Part shown: positions 25,056 through 32,797 of the stretch, piece after piece | Layout: the number at the start of each line of letters is the position of its first letter | Position numbering within the stretch: position 1 is the stretch's first letter | Assembly: GCF_007830635.1 (NCBI RefSeq) | Contig: NZ_VLLA01000033.1 | Location: 1-61,616, forward strand | DNA length: 61,616 nt | From: Bradyrhizobium huanghuaihaiense | GTDB lineage: Bacteria; Pseudomonadota; Alphaproteobacteria; Rhizobiales; Xanthobacteraceae | Direction of reading: 5' to 3' | The notes under the pieces: model-generated | What the model was told of the DNA's origin: nothing | Database searches by the model: none | Seen by the model: the letters and a program-made list of their open reading frames with translations, nothing else | Made by a program: the position numbers and the translations under genes

Positions 25056-26108
25056 TCAGGCGACATAACGGGCTTCACGACGCACTCCGAAAAACAGGCC
25101 CCGCAGCGCCGGATCGAGCAAGCGGCGGAGTCTCACCTCGATCAGCTCGTAGCTGACCGCACCCGCGATCAGCGAAGCAACCAGACCGAGGCCCGCAAAG
25201 GCGGCCCAGATCAGCCACAGATTGACGCCATGCGCCGCCAGCTTCACGCCGATGACCTGCAACGGAAATAGCGCGAAAGGATGGACCAAATAGAGGCTGT
25301 AACTGATCTTTCCGAGGAACTGCAGGAACCTGCCGCTCAGCGCAACGGCAACACCGGAGTCCGGAGCAAGGACCATTCCAAACAGCAGCGCTCCCGGCAG
25401 CAGCCCGACCAGCGGATGCACATGTTCGATCGACACGTACATGGCGGCGCCGCAGACGATGCCGGCCAGCACGCCGCGCCAGCCACCGATTCGGATCCGC
25501 CAGTCGATCAGACTGAACAGCAATCCGACGAGAAAGAAGGCGGCGATCGGCCGGAAGACAATGCCGGCAACACCGAGCAGGATGAACGGCGTCGCCAGCA
25601 ACCAGTTCCTGCGCTGAACGGCCATCACGAAGATAATCGCGAACAGAATGTAGAACGCCCATTCGTAAGCCAGCGTCCAGGCGTTCTGCTGGCCGATCGG
25701 CAATCCCAGCGCGTCCGGCAGGAACGCGAGATTGACGAAGAACAGCTTGAGATATGTCGCCAGGTCGATGCCCTTGAAGAACTTGTAGCCGACCAGGGGG
25801 CCAGCCGTGAACAGGATCAGATGCAGGATCACGAACACGGGCAGGATTCGCAGGGCGCGATCGAGAAAGAACCTCGCGACACTGCGGTGGCGCATGAGGC
25901 TCGCCGGGATCAAGAAGCCGCTGATCATGAAGAACAGCTCGACCCCGTGCCCACCCATGTTGACCGTGGCTTCAAGCCACGGCCAGATCGGAGGCAGGAA
26001 GCCCGCCAGCAGCGGCATGTCCTGCAGATGCACGCTCAGCACGCTGAGCGCCGCGACGCCGCGCAGCCCCTGGATCGCCTCCACGAAATTCTTGCTGTCT
26101 CCGCTCAC
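25056..26108 (-). CDS. Acyltransferase-3 family membrane protein
   Basis: A 350-residue membrane O-acyltransferase. QGLRGVAALSVLSVHLQD at residues 13-30 holds the conserved Arg and His; GVELFFMISGFLIPASLM and RALRILPVF follow. Helices continue to the C-terminal SYELIEVRLRRLL. It probably acetylates or succinylates a repeat-unit sugar from the periplasmic side. It is one of three such genes in the cluster, all in the same leftward direction. It stands between the Wzy-like gene (87 bases upstream) and the Wzx-like gene. Confidence 0.9.
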   Translation of the reverse strand: MSGDSKNFVEAIQGLRGVAALSVLSVHLQDMPLLAGFLPPIWPWLEATVNMGGHGVELFFMISGFLIPASLMRHRSVARFFLDRALRILPVFVILHLILFTAGPLVGYKFFKGIDLATYLKLFFVNLAFLPDALGLPIGQQNAWTLAYEWAFYILFAIIFVMAVQRRNWLLATPFILLGVAGIVFRPIAAFFLVGLLFSLIDWRIRIGGWRGVLAGIVCGAAMYVSIEHVHPLVGLLPGALLFGMVLAPDSGVAVALSGRFLQFLGKISYSLYLVHPFALFPLQVIGVKLAAHGVNLWLIWAAFAGLGLVASLIAGAVSYELIEVRLRRLLDPALRGLFFGVRREARYVA

Positions 26109-26195
26109 TGCTGCGATCCGATCCCGAGATGAAGGAAAGTTCCGGACCGGAGCCCGCGCTGCGCATCGCAGCTCATTGCATATGGCAACATGGCC

Positions 26196-27554
26196 TCACG
26201 CCGGCCGCGAAACCAGGTCATCGACGTCAGGCGCCAGCGGCGCCGCACTCGAGGCTATCCTGCCAGCCCTCCCCTTTTCTCGCGCGAAGACCTCGCTGAA
26301 TACCACACTCAGCATGATCAAGCCGCTTGCCGGACCATAGGCCAGAACCGTGATGGTGAAGAGATTCATCGCGACCGCGAAAGAGAGCTTGTAGATGTCC
26401 CTGGTCCTCGCGACCGCGAGGATGACCAGGATCACGAACACCACGAAGATCGGCCCGAACATCAGATACGTGCCGAGGTAGAAATTATCCACCGGCACGT
26501 AGTAGCTGAGCTTGTTCGAGAACAGCAGCTGCGGATAGTTGAAGCATCCGAGGCCGCAGCCGAAGAAGAAGCCCACCGGCATGAGATCGGCCATGTAGAC
26601 GAATGGCAGTTGCCAGCTGTTGTTGACGCGGTCCTGCAGGCTGTACAAGCTGCGCGATATGCTGACGAGCGAGCTGCCGGAGAACAGGGCCATCAGCAGC
26701 GCGGGTACGAGGATCGACAGGAACGACAGCAGCGCCATTCGGCGCAGCATGGGAAACTTCTCGCGCTCGGGCAGAAGCCGGACAATGACCAGACAAACGA
26801 CGTAGATCACCATCACGCCCAGCGAGGTCTTGCTGGTCGTCAGCTTGATCGCATAGAGGCCGACCGGCGCCCAAAGCAGGCACCACAGCAGGCTGCGGCG
26901 CACGGACGTCACCACGTAGGTGATGAACACGAAGAAGGCGGCCATGGTGCTGTCGGCCGCAAGGCCAGCCAGCCGCGTCTCCGACGCCGCCCACCAGAGC
27001 CGGCTCGCCTGCCGCGTTCCTCCGAAGGTCTCGTAGGCGAAACCGACCCACGGCAGCTGAATACGGGAGGACAGGAAAATGCCGAAAATCGTGAGGTAAA
27101 AGAGGGGATGAATCCAGGCCAGCAGTCGCCGGTACTCGCCGAAATTGCGGCCGCAGAAGCAGAACCCCACGAACACCGGTGCGATCATCTTGAACGACGA
27201 TATCATGCCGGTGAAGTAGCCGAGGAAGACGTATCCGAGATAAAGTGCAAACGCGATGTAGAACAGCGTCAGGATCGCAACCAGGCTTCTCCCCACCAGG
27301 ATGTAGCGCTGGATGAACGCGAGGATGCAAACCATCGCGAAGATGTCGGGCAGGAACCAGATGGGGTCGATCTTGGCGACCGCCAGGTAATAGCGCAATG
27401 CGCCGGCGAGCGCGTCGCGATAGAAGTAGAGAACCAGCGCGATCGCCTCAAGATTGAAGGTCGAACCGCTCGCCTGCGCGCCATCGTCGATGGGCGGTTC
27501 CGCGAAGCGGAAGCCCGGAGCAACAAGCGTTGAAGATGATGGATGAGCGGCCAT
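26196..27554 (-). CDS. Wzy-like polysaccharide polymerase
   Basis: A 452-residue inner-membrane protein with about eleven helices and the large periplasmic loop usual for O-antigen/exopolysaccharide polymerases. It joins flipped repeat units into chains. Family-type features are SKTSLGVMVIYVVC near residue 240 and the loop ending GCGLGCFNYPQLLFS near 345, where ligases and polymerases have a G-x-G-x-x-x-F-like stretch. It begins 4 bases after the stop of the upstream acyltransferase gene, so translation is probably coupled. The polymerase assignment comes from topology and context; sequence in this family is weakly conserved. Confidence 0.75.
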   Translation of the reverse strand: MAAHPSSSTLVAPGFRFAEPPIDDGAQASGSTFNLEAIALVLYFYRDALAGALRYYLAVAKIDPIWFLPDIFAMVCILAFIQRYILVGRSLVAILTLFYIAFALYLGYVFLGYFTGMISSFKMIAPVFVGFCFCGRNFGEYRRLLAWIHPLFYLTIFGIFLSSRIQLPWVGFAYETFGGTRQASRLWWAASETRLAGLAADSTMAAFFVFITYVVTSVRRSLLWCLLWAPVGLYAIKLTTSKTSLGVMVIYVVCLVIVRLLPEREKFPMLRRMALLSFLSILVPALLMALFSGSSLVSISRSLYSLQDRVNNSWQLPFVYMADLMPVGFFFGCGLGCFNYPQLLFSNKLSYYVPVDNFYLGTYLMFGPIFVVFVILVILAVARTRDIYKLSFAVAMNLFTITVLAYGPASGLIMLSVVFSEVFAREKGRAGRIASSAAPLAPDVDDLVSRPA

Positions 27555-27558
27555 CGAT

Positions 27559-28743
27559 TCACTCGGCTGCGGCGAGCGAATTGGCTGGACGGGGCCTGAG
27601 CAGCCCGAGAACCAGCCGCGACCCCGGCATTTCGATGGTGGTGTAGGTCAGGTTCGAAAGCGCGAGCACCGCGCCAACGAAAGCGACGAGCAGCACCGAG
27701 GCGGGCAAGCCGGGCAGCAGACCATCCAACGACTGGAAACGGGCCGTTCCAACGCCGCGCGTAAAATATTCGAGCAGGACGAGCACCAGCGCGTGGACCA
27801 TGTAGATCGAATAGGACCGCTTGCCCAGCCACACCAGCGGCTTCGCCGTCAGCAGTTCGGGCAGCGGACGATTGGGGAACACCATCAGCGACCCGAGCAG
27901 GATCGCAAAGACAACCGGCGCGACGAAGCTGATGACCGGCAGCCACCCGACCACCGAGATGATCAAGATCGCCGTGACCGCCGCGCCGATCTGCACGACC
28001 GACTGAAGCACAGGGCTCACGTCCGGCCGCACCATTGCCGCCGCGCGAACCGTCAGCACCCCGAGGAAGAAGCTGAGAACGCAACGAACGATGCCGAACT
28101 GATAATGAAAGTCCAGGCTTTCCATCCGCAGCACGAACAGGATGATTCCGAGGCTGCCCACAACGAGCAGGATCGAGAGGGCGTAGACCATGCGGACATT
28201 CCTCGCGGCCTGCGCCACGAGCATCACGGCTGCGAAGACGAGGTAGGTGTAGAACTCCGCACTGATGCTCCAGCTCGGCCCGTTCCAGCTCAGATAGCCG
28301 ATGATGCCGGACGCCTGCAGCAGCAGGAGGTTCACGACGAAGGAGACGTAGTTGTTGACCACCATCTCGGGTGACGCGAAGTGCAGGACGCCGATCGCCA
28401 CCAGGCCCATCTTCATCAATCGAAACGACAGGAAGGCGAGCAACGTCGCAAGGTGAAGCGGATAGATTCGCGCAATACGCCGCGAGACGAAGTCACGGAA
28501 GTCGAACCCGCCGAATTCCGACTTCATGTAGCTCATCGAAATGACGATGCCGCTGAGCACGAAGAACAGGTCGACGCAGAGCCACGAATTATGAAAGAAC
28601 GCGACGTCGATCCACGCCCGATGCGGCAGAATCGTCTTAAGCAACTCCGAGCCGACGAAATGGTGAACGACGACACACAAAGCCGCGATACCTCGAACGC
28701 TGTCGAGCGGCACGTAGTGAGCTTTGGGCTTATGAACCGGCAA
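27559..28743 (-). CDS. Acyltransferase-3 family membrane protein
   Basis: First gene of the leftward decoration block: 394 residues with about ten helices. YVPLDSVRGIAALCVVVHHF carries the conserved Arg-Gly and His-His; DLFFVLSGIVISMSY and RRIARIYPLHLATL are textbook family motifs. It is close to ExoZ/OafA-type acetyltransferases. The start is a clear ATG 251 bases from the divergent ligase-like gene, whose shared promoter region includes AT-rich sequence. Acetyl transfer to the exopolysaccharide is inferred from family and context. Confidence 0.92.
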   Translation of the reverse strand: MPVHKPKAHYVPLDSVRGIAALCVVVHHFVGSELLKTILPHRAWIDVAFFHNSWLCVDLFFVLSGIVISMSYMKSEFGGFDFRDFVSRRIARIYPLHLATLLAFLSFRLMKMGLVAIGVLHFASPEMVVNNYVSFVVNLLLLQASGIIGYLSWNGPSWSISAEFYTYLVFAAVMLVAQAARNVRMVYALSILLVVGSLGIILFVLRMESLDFHYQFGIVRCVLSFFLGVLTVRAAAMVRPDVSPVLQSVVQIGAAVTAILIISVVGWLPVISFVAPVVFAILLGSLMVFPNRPLPELLTAKPLVWLGKRSYSIYMVHALVLVLLEYFTRGVGTARFQSLDGLLPGLPASVLLVAFVGAVLALSNLTYTTIEMPGSRLVLGLLRPRPANSLAAAE

Positions 28744-28994
28744 GGCAGAGCACCTGACAATGAGCTAGAGCAAAATGCTGCGTCGCAACATAATGCCTTC
28801 CTTCGACCTGCGGTTCAACTGGCAACACTCAAATTGAACCGAGATTTATCGAGATGCTTAGCGCTCATCGTCGCTTGATGTTCGGCCGTTGCATCCATCG
28901 ATGGTAAACGCGCCGATCGTGCTGAAATCGTGACAGGATGCGCAATAACTTGATCTCGCGCGAAGTTCTGATAGCTCCGTCTGCGCTGAGCTGA

Positions 28995-30389
28995 ATGACA
29001 GAGGGGCCTTTGGGCGCGATATCGCGATTTTTCGCCGCAGCCGTGTTCGTGCTGGCGCCACTTCCGCTCGGATCCCTCGACCTCGCGTGGATTTGTGTCT
29101 GGAATTTGCTGCTCGTTTGCAGCCTGCTGACGGCTGATCTCTCAGTCGTGAGTCGTCGCAACGCCATGCTGCTGATTCCTGTGGCAGTCGCCGTCGCAAC
29201 GGTGGGCGTCATGATTGCGTTACAAATGTGGAGCGACCCCACTGCACAATCCGCAGCCATCTGGGAACTGCCGCGACGGCTATTCGGCCTCGCATTGCCG
29301 GACCGCCTCTCCGCGACCGCGCGCGGCCCGTGGTTGGCATTTGGTTCGGTCCTGCTGCTGTCGCTCGCCTTCACCCGCGCAATCATTCTTGCAAGCGATG
29401 CGGGAGCCGCGCGCGCGCTGCTGCGAATACTGGCGTGGGCGGGCTGCCTGTATGCACTCTATGGAATTCTCGCCGAGCTGATCGCGCCTGACATGGTCCT
29501 GTTCAGGCAGAAGGACGCCTATCTGGGCTTCGCCACGGGAACGTTCGTCAACCGAAATACGGCGGCGACGTTCTGGGGCAGCTGCGCTCTGCTGTTTCTG
29601 GTGCCTCTCCTGCGCAGCATGCACCGTCAGGAAGGCGGCGCGCCAGCGCAACCGAACTGGCGATCGCGGCTGGAAGAGGTCCTTTCCGCGCCGATAGCGC
29701 TCGGCGCAGGCTTCGCGATCTGCACGATCGCGCTCGCCATGACCGGATCACGGGCGGGCCTGCTGCTGTCGGTCGGTGCGTTCGCGCTCGCCATCGTCCT
29801 TTATCTCATTCCTCTCGAGCTCGGCAGATCGAGGAAATGGCTGGTCATCGGAGGTTCGGCGGCGGCGGCGCTGGTGCTGTTGCAACTCGTCGGCGGCCTC
29901 GTGGCCGGCCGAATCATCGAATACGGGCTGATCGATCCTCAGCGGCTTGCCGCCTATCAGACATCAGCGGGAATCATCGCCGATCACCCGCTGCTCGGCA
30001 TTGGACTGGGCAACTTCGAGGCGGTTTTTCCCGCCATTCGGCCCGCAGCACTCGGCAGTCTCGGCATCTGGGATCGCGCTCACAGCACACCACTGGAAAT
30101 TGCCGTCGAATTGGGCATTCCCGCCTTCGCCGTGATCGCGCTCGTCAGCCTCTGGTGCTTTTACCATTTGTTCACCGGCAGCTTGCGCCGGAAGCGTGAT
30201 CGCTACATACCCGTGATCGGCGCAAGCGTCGCCGTGTTGGGAGTTACACATAGCTGCATCGATTTCTCGCTACAAATCCCCGGCTACGGCGTGTTTTTCG
30301 CGGCCGTTGTCGGATGCGGCCTCGCGCAATCGCTACCGTCACAATTTCGAAAAGAACGTGGCAAGTTGGTGCAAATCGAGTTAAACTGA
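28995..30389 (+). CDS. O-antigen ligase/polymerase family protein
   Basis: A 464-residue membrane protein of the Wzy_C/WaaL superfamily. About ten helices flank the large periplasmic loop carrying GTFVNRNTAATFWG and MTGSRAGLLLSVGAFAL, and the later GIGLGNFEAVFPAIRP with HSTPLEIAVELGI. These are the Asn, Arg and His-containing segments that define O-antigen ligases and related polymerases. It could attach polymer to lipid A-core or be the true chain polymerase, with the leftward Wzy-like protein doing the other job. It leads the rightward block and is followed after 23 bases by a secreted protein of unknown function. Confidence 0.85.
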   Translation: MTEGPLGAISRFFAAAVFVLAPLPLGSLDLAWICVWNLLLVCSLLTADLSVVSRRNAMLLIPVAVAVATVGVMIALQMWSDPTAQSAAIWELPRRLFGLALPDRLSATARGPWLAFGSVLLLSLAFTRAIILASDAGAARALLRILAWAGCLYALYGILAELIAPDMVLFRQKDAYLGFATGTFVNRNTAATFWGSCALLFLVPLLRSMHRQEGGAPAQPNWRSRLEEVLSAPIALGAGFAICTIALAMTGSRAGLLLSVGAFALAIVLYLIPLELGRSRKWLVIGGSAAAALVLLQLVGGLVAGRIIEYGLIDPQRLAAYQTSAGIIADHPLLGIGLGNFEAVFPAIRPAALGSLGIWDRAHSTPLEIAVELGIPAFAVIALVSLWCFYHLFTGSLRRKRDRYIPVIGASVAVLGVTHSCIDFSLQIPGYGVFFAAVVGCGLAQSLPSQFRKERGKLVQIELN

Positions 30390-30412
30390 AAATATTGGAA
30401 TTGGGCAGGGCA

Positions 30413-31063
30413 ATGATTTGGAATTTTGATAGGCGCTTTGGCGCGATCGTCGGAGCACTGGCGATGTTCGCCGGAACGTCGGCGGCATTCGGCGCAACGG
30501 GTGTCAGCGCGGGCTGCGTTGCCAACACCGGGATCGTTTCGGCCGAACGTGCGACCGACTTTCTCGCCAATCCGAGCGGCCTGCTCGACCAGTTCAAGGA
30601 CGGACAAGGCGGCCTCGCATCGGCTGTTCGCGACCTCCTGACCGCCCGCCCCGAGACCGTCGAAGGCATTGTCTCGCTGGCGAAGGCCAGCAGCGCCGAT
30701 CAAAGCCGCGCCATCGGCGCGGGCCTCGGCACGGCCGCCTCGACCTGTGTCCTGTCGCAGCCTCAAGTTGCGCAGTTGATCCAGGAAGCGGTCCTCAGGA
30801 CCGAGAATCCCGACCTCATCACCTCATTCACCAGCATCACCGGCGATATCCCGACCGAAGCGACGAACGGCGCCGATCCGACCGGCGAGACGACGGCCGG
30901 AGGCGGCCCGGGCGCGACCGCCGCGGAAGCCCGCGCCGGCGCGGCGAGCTCGACGACGCCCACGGCCCTGAATCAAGCCGGCCCCGGCGCGGCGTCGCAG
31001 ACGCAGACACTGTTTGCAGCCACGACGACTTCGGTTCTGACCTCGGTAAGCCCGTCGCGCTGA
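30413..31063 (+). CDS. Secreted protein of unknown function, paralogue of the 32.2-kb gene
   Basis: A 216-residue exported protein with a signal peptide ending near AFGA (residues 24-28). The mature part opens with SAGCVANTG and contains a helical domain with FLANPSGLLDQF, SSADQSRAIGAGLGTA and a second cysteine in STCVLSQPQVAQLI, suggesting one disulfide. The final 70 residues are a low-complexity Gly/Ala/Thr tail. The same pattern of Cys, F-x-A-x-P and ADRIAIGAGL occurs in the protein encoded at 32190, so the two are paralogues. GGGCAGGG lies upstream of the ATG. It follows the ligase-like gene in an apparent operon and is presumably periplasmic. The function is unrecognised. Confidence 0.8.
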   Translation: MIWNFDRRFGAIVGALAMFAGTSAAFGATGVSAGCVANTGIVSAERATDFLANPSGLLDQFKDGQGGLASAVRDLLTARPETVEGIVSLAKASSADQSRAIGAGLGTAASTCVLSQPQVAQLIQEAVLRTENPDLITSFTSITGDIPTEATNGADPTGETTAGGGPGATAAEARAGAASSTTPTALNQAGPGAASQTQTLFAATTTSVLTSVSPSR

Positions 31064-31106
31064 CGACGGGAATCGCTGCGTTGGCAGCGCATTAACCACC
31101 CTGCTC

Positions 31107-31128
31107 CGGCCGGTCCAGCGACCGGCCG
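31107..31128 (+). terminator. Terminator-like hairpin
   Basis: A perfect 9-bp stem (CGGCCGGTC / GACCGGCCG) with loop CAGC is followed by ATTTCGTT. It lies 43 bases after the unknown secreted-protein gene and before the C93 peptidase gene. Confidence 0.7.
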
Positions 31129-31221
31129 ATTTCGTTACAATTGTAAATTTCCGCGGAACCAAAGTTCAAATCGTTTGTGAGATACCCGTAGCGTCAACAA
31201 AAAAGACGAAACGGGGATGTC

Positions 31222-31863
31222 ATGAGCTGGATCATCAAGTCGCTGGTCGCGATCGGGATCGCGTCGACCGGTGCTGCCGCCAAGGCCGAAATCGTGAACG
31301 ACGGTTCGCTCAATCAGGCGAAGGGTACGTTCATCCGCGAGTACGACAATGCGCTCGCGCCGCTGCAGTTCGTCAAATTCTGCATGAACAACGGCAGCGA
31401 ATGCGCCGCCGACTCTGCAGAGCGGACCCTGCCCTCGGGCGAGCGGGCCATGAGCATGCTGCGCGAGGTGAACAGCGCGGTCAACGCATCGATCACGCCG
31501 ATGCAGAAATCGACCAATCCGATGGTGGCACGCTGGACGATTGCGCCGTCCGCCGGCGACTGCAACGACTACGCCGTCACCAAGCGTCATCAGCTGATCG
31601 AGATGGGCTGGCCGAGCTCGGCGCTGCGACTTGCAGTTGTGCTGACCAATGGCGGCCAGGGCCATCTCGTGCTGGTCGCGCGGCTCGCCGACGGCGACTT
31701 CGTCCTGGACAATCTGTCCGCTTCGGTGCGCCCCTGGAATGCGGCGGAATATGAGTGGATCTCGATGCAGTCCGCCGGCAATCCGCGGTTCTGGGTCGCG
31801 ATCGGCGAGCATGGCGAGCGCCTTCGCGCCACCCGCCTCGCGATGCTGCGGACAGTCCAGTAA
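31222..31863 (+). CDS. Transglutaminase-like cysteine peptidase (LapG-type, peptidase C93)
   Basis: A 213-residue periplasmic protease-like protein with a signal peptide (residues 1-22, AKA). The papain-like triad is visible: C114 in AGDCNDYAVTKR, H148 in GGQGHLVL and D163 in FVLDN. This is the bacterial transglutaminase-like cysteine proteinase family (DUF920), whose best-known member, LapG, clips cell-surface adhesins after a double alanine. In rhizobia many members lack an assigned substrate. The ATG has GGGG upstream. It lies between two paralogous unknown secreted-protein genes inside the export block. Its substrate could be one of those, or the giant repeat protein at 16.7 kb; this is inference. 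Confidence 0.9.
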   Translation: MSWIIKSLVAIGIASTGAAAKAEIVNDGSLNQAKGTFIREYDNALAPLQFVKFCMNNGSECAADSAERTLPSGERAMSMLREVNSAVNASITPMQKSTNPMVARWTIAPSAGDCNDYAVTKRHQLIEMGWPSSALRLAVVLTNGGQGHLVLVARLADGDFVLDNLSASVRPWNAAEYEWISMQSAGNPRFWVAIGEHGERLRATRLAMLRTVQ

Positions 31864-31910
31864 CCGGACGACGTTTCAGTCTACCCGCCTCTCAGTCACA
31901 AGTTTCGACA

Positions 31911-31947
31911 GGCGCGAGGAGATGGTCGATGGACCGTCCCTCGCGCC
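31911..31947 (+). terminator. Rho-independent terminator after the C93 peptidase gene
   Basis: A 9-bp stem (GGCGCGAGG / CCTCGCGCC) encloses an inner complementary stretch (GGTC / GACC) and is followed by TTTGT. It lies 48 bases after the stop codon. Confidence 0.75.
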
Positions 31948-32189
31948 TTTGTCGTGGGCAGTGGTGCTTGCCTAAGAATCGTGCTTCACGCATGCGGATA
32001 TGTGCAAACGTTCGCTGATCTGCCTGATCGCAGCACAAGCTTCGTTCATGTTGAATTGCGGTGGCAAGGATGGCAATTCGGTCCGCGCTGGTTTATATTT
32101 TGCGCCGCACAAGAATTTGACATAGTTTTGGGCCATCAAGGACCTACGGCCTAAATCCCCACACTGCCATCAATCCTTCGCAACGAGAT
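31948..32189. other. Intergenic region before the second secreted-protein gene
   Basis: Together with the preceding terminator this makes a gene-free gap of 326 bases. It contains a TTGACA at 32117-32122 that could be a -35 element, though no good -10 follows at normal spacing. I see no gene here; a promoter for the following three genes is likely. Confidence 0.4.
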
Positions 32190-32777
32190 ATGAGCGCGAT
32201 CCTCCTCAAACTCGATAGCTTGTTGCGTGGCCATGCTGTGGCCTCACGGATCGCTGCGGCCCTCGTCGTTGCACTGTGCGCGAGCTTCGCAACGCCGGTG
32301 CGGGCTCAATGCGTCGACCGCGCCGAGCGCGCCCCTCCGGCCGCAGTCAGCGCCTTCATCGCGGACCCGACGGTCATTCTTCGATCGTCAAAGAACGACA
32401 GAGACAAGCTGACGGGCCGGCTGACCGGGGTGCTGGTGACGGATATCGCTGCACTCGATTCGGTCCGTGCGATGCTGCGCGAGGCCAGCCAGGCCGATCG
32501 CATTGCCATCGGCGCCGGGCTCCATCGTGCTGAAGACCGTTGCGTGTCCACCAAGCCCGACGTCGCACGCAGGATCAGCGAGTTCGTCGCCAAGCTGCAC
32601 GACGGCGCCGTGCTCAAGGGATATTTCGGGGACCAGGATGCGGCGGCGGCGCCCGCGCCGGGCAGCCCCGCTCCACCTGCAGTCCCGGCAAGCTCAAGCT
32701 CGAGCGCCGGTCTGATGTCGGGTGAATGGAAGACCGAACTCGCCGATCCGTTCAAACCCGTCCCCCTTCCCGAGTGA
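32190..32777 (+). CDS. Secreted protein of unknown function, paralogue of the 30.4-kb gene
   Basis: A 195-residue exported protein with a long positively charged N-terminus and hydrophobic core (residues about 19-35), cleaved near VRA. The mature domain has CVDRAERAPPAAVSAFIADP, then EASQADRIAIGAGLHRAEDR with a second Cys, and ends in a proline/alanine/serine tail. The shared domain is about 105 residues in each paralogue; only the tails differ. It stands directly before the Wzc-type gene, 20 bases away, so it is probably co-expressed with it. No family was recognised; a periplasmic accessory of export is a reasonable guess. Confidence 0.8.
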   Translation: MSAILLKLDSLLRGHAVASRIAAALVVALCASFATPVRAQCVDRAERAPPAAVSAFIADPTVILRSSKNDRDKLTGRLTGVLVTDIAALDSVRAMLREASQADRIAIGAGLHRAEDRCVSTKPDVARRISEFVAKLHDGAVLKGYFGDQDAAAAPAPGSPAPPAVPASSSSSAGLMSGEWKTELADPFKPVPLPE

Positions 32778-32797
32778 CAACCTCAAGATTTCCAGAA

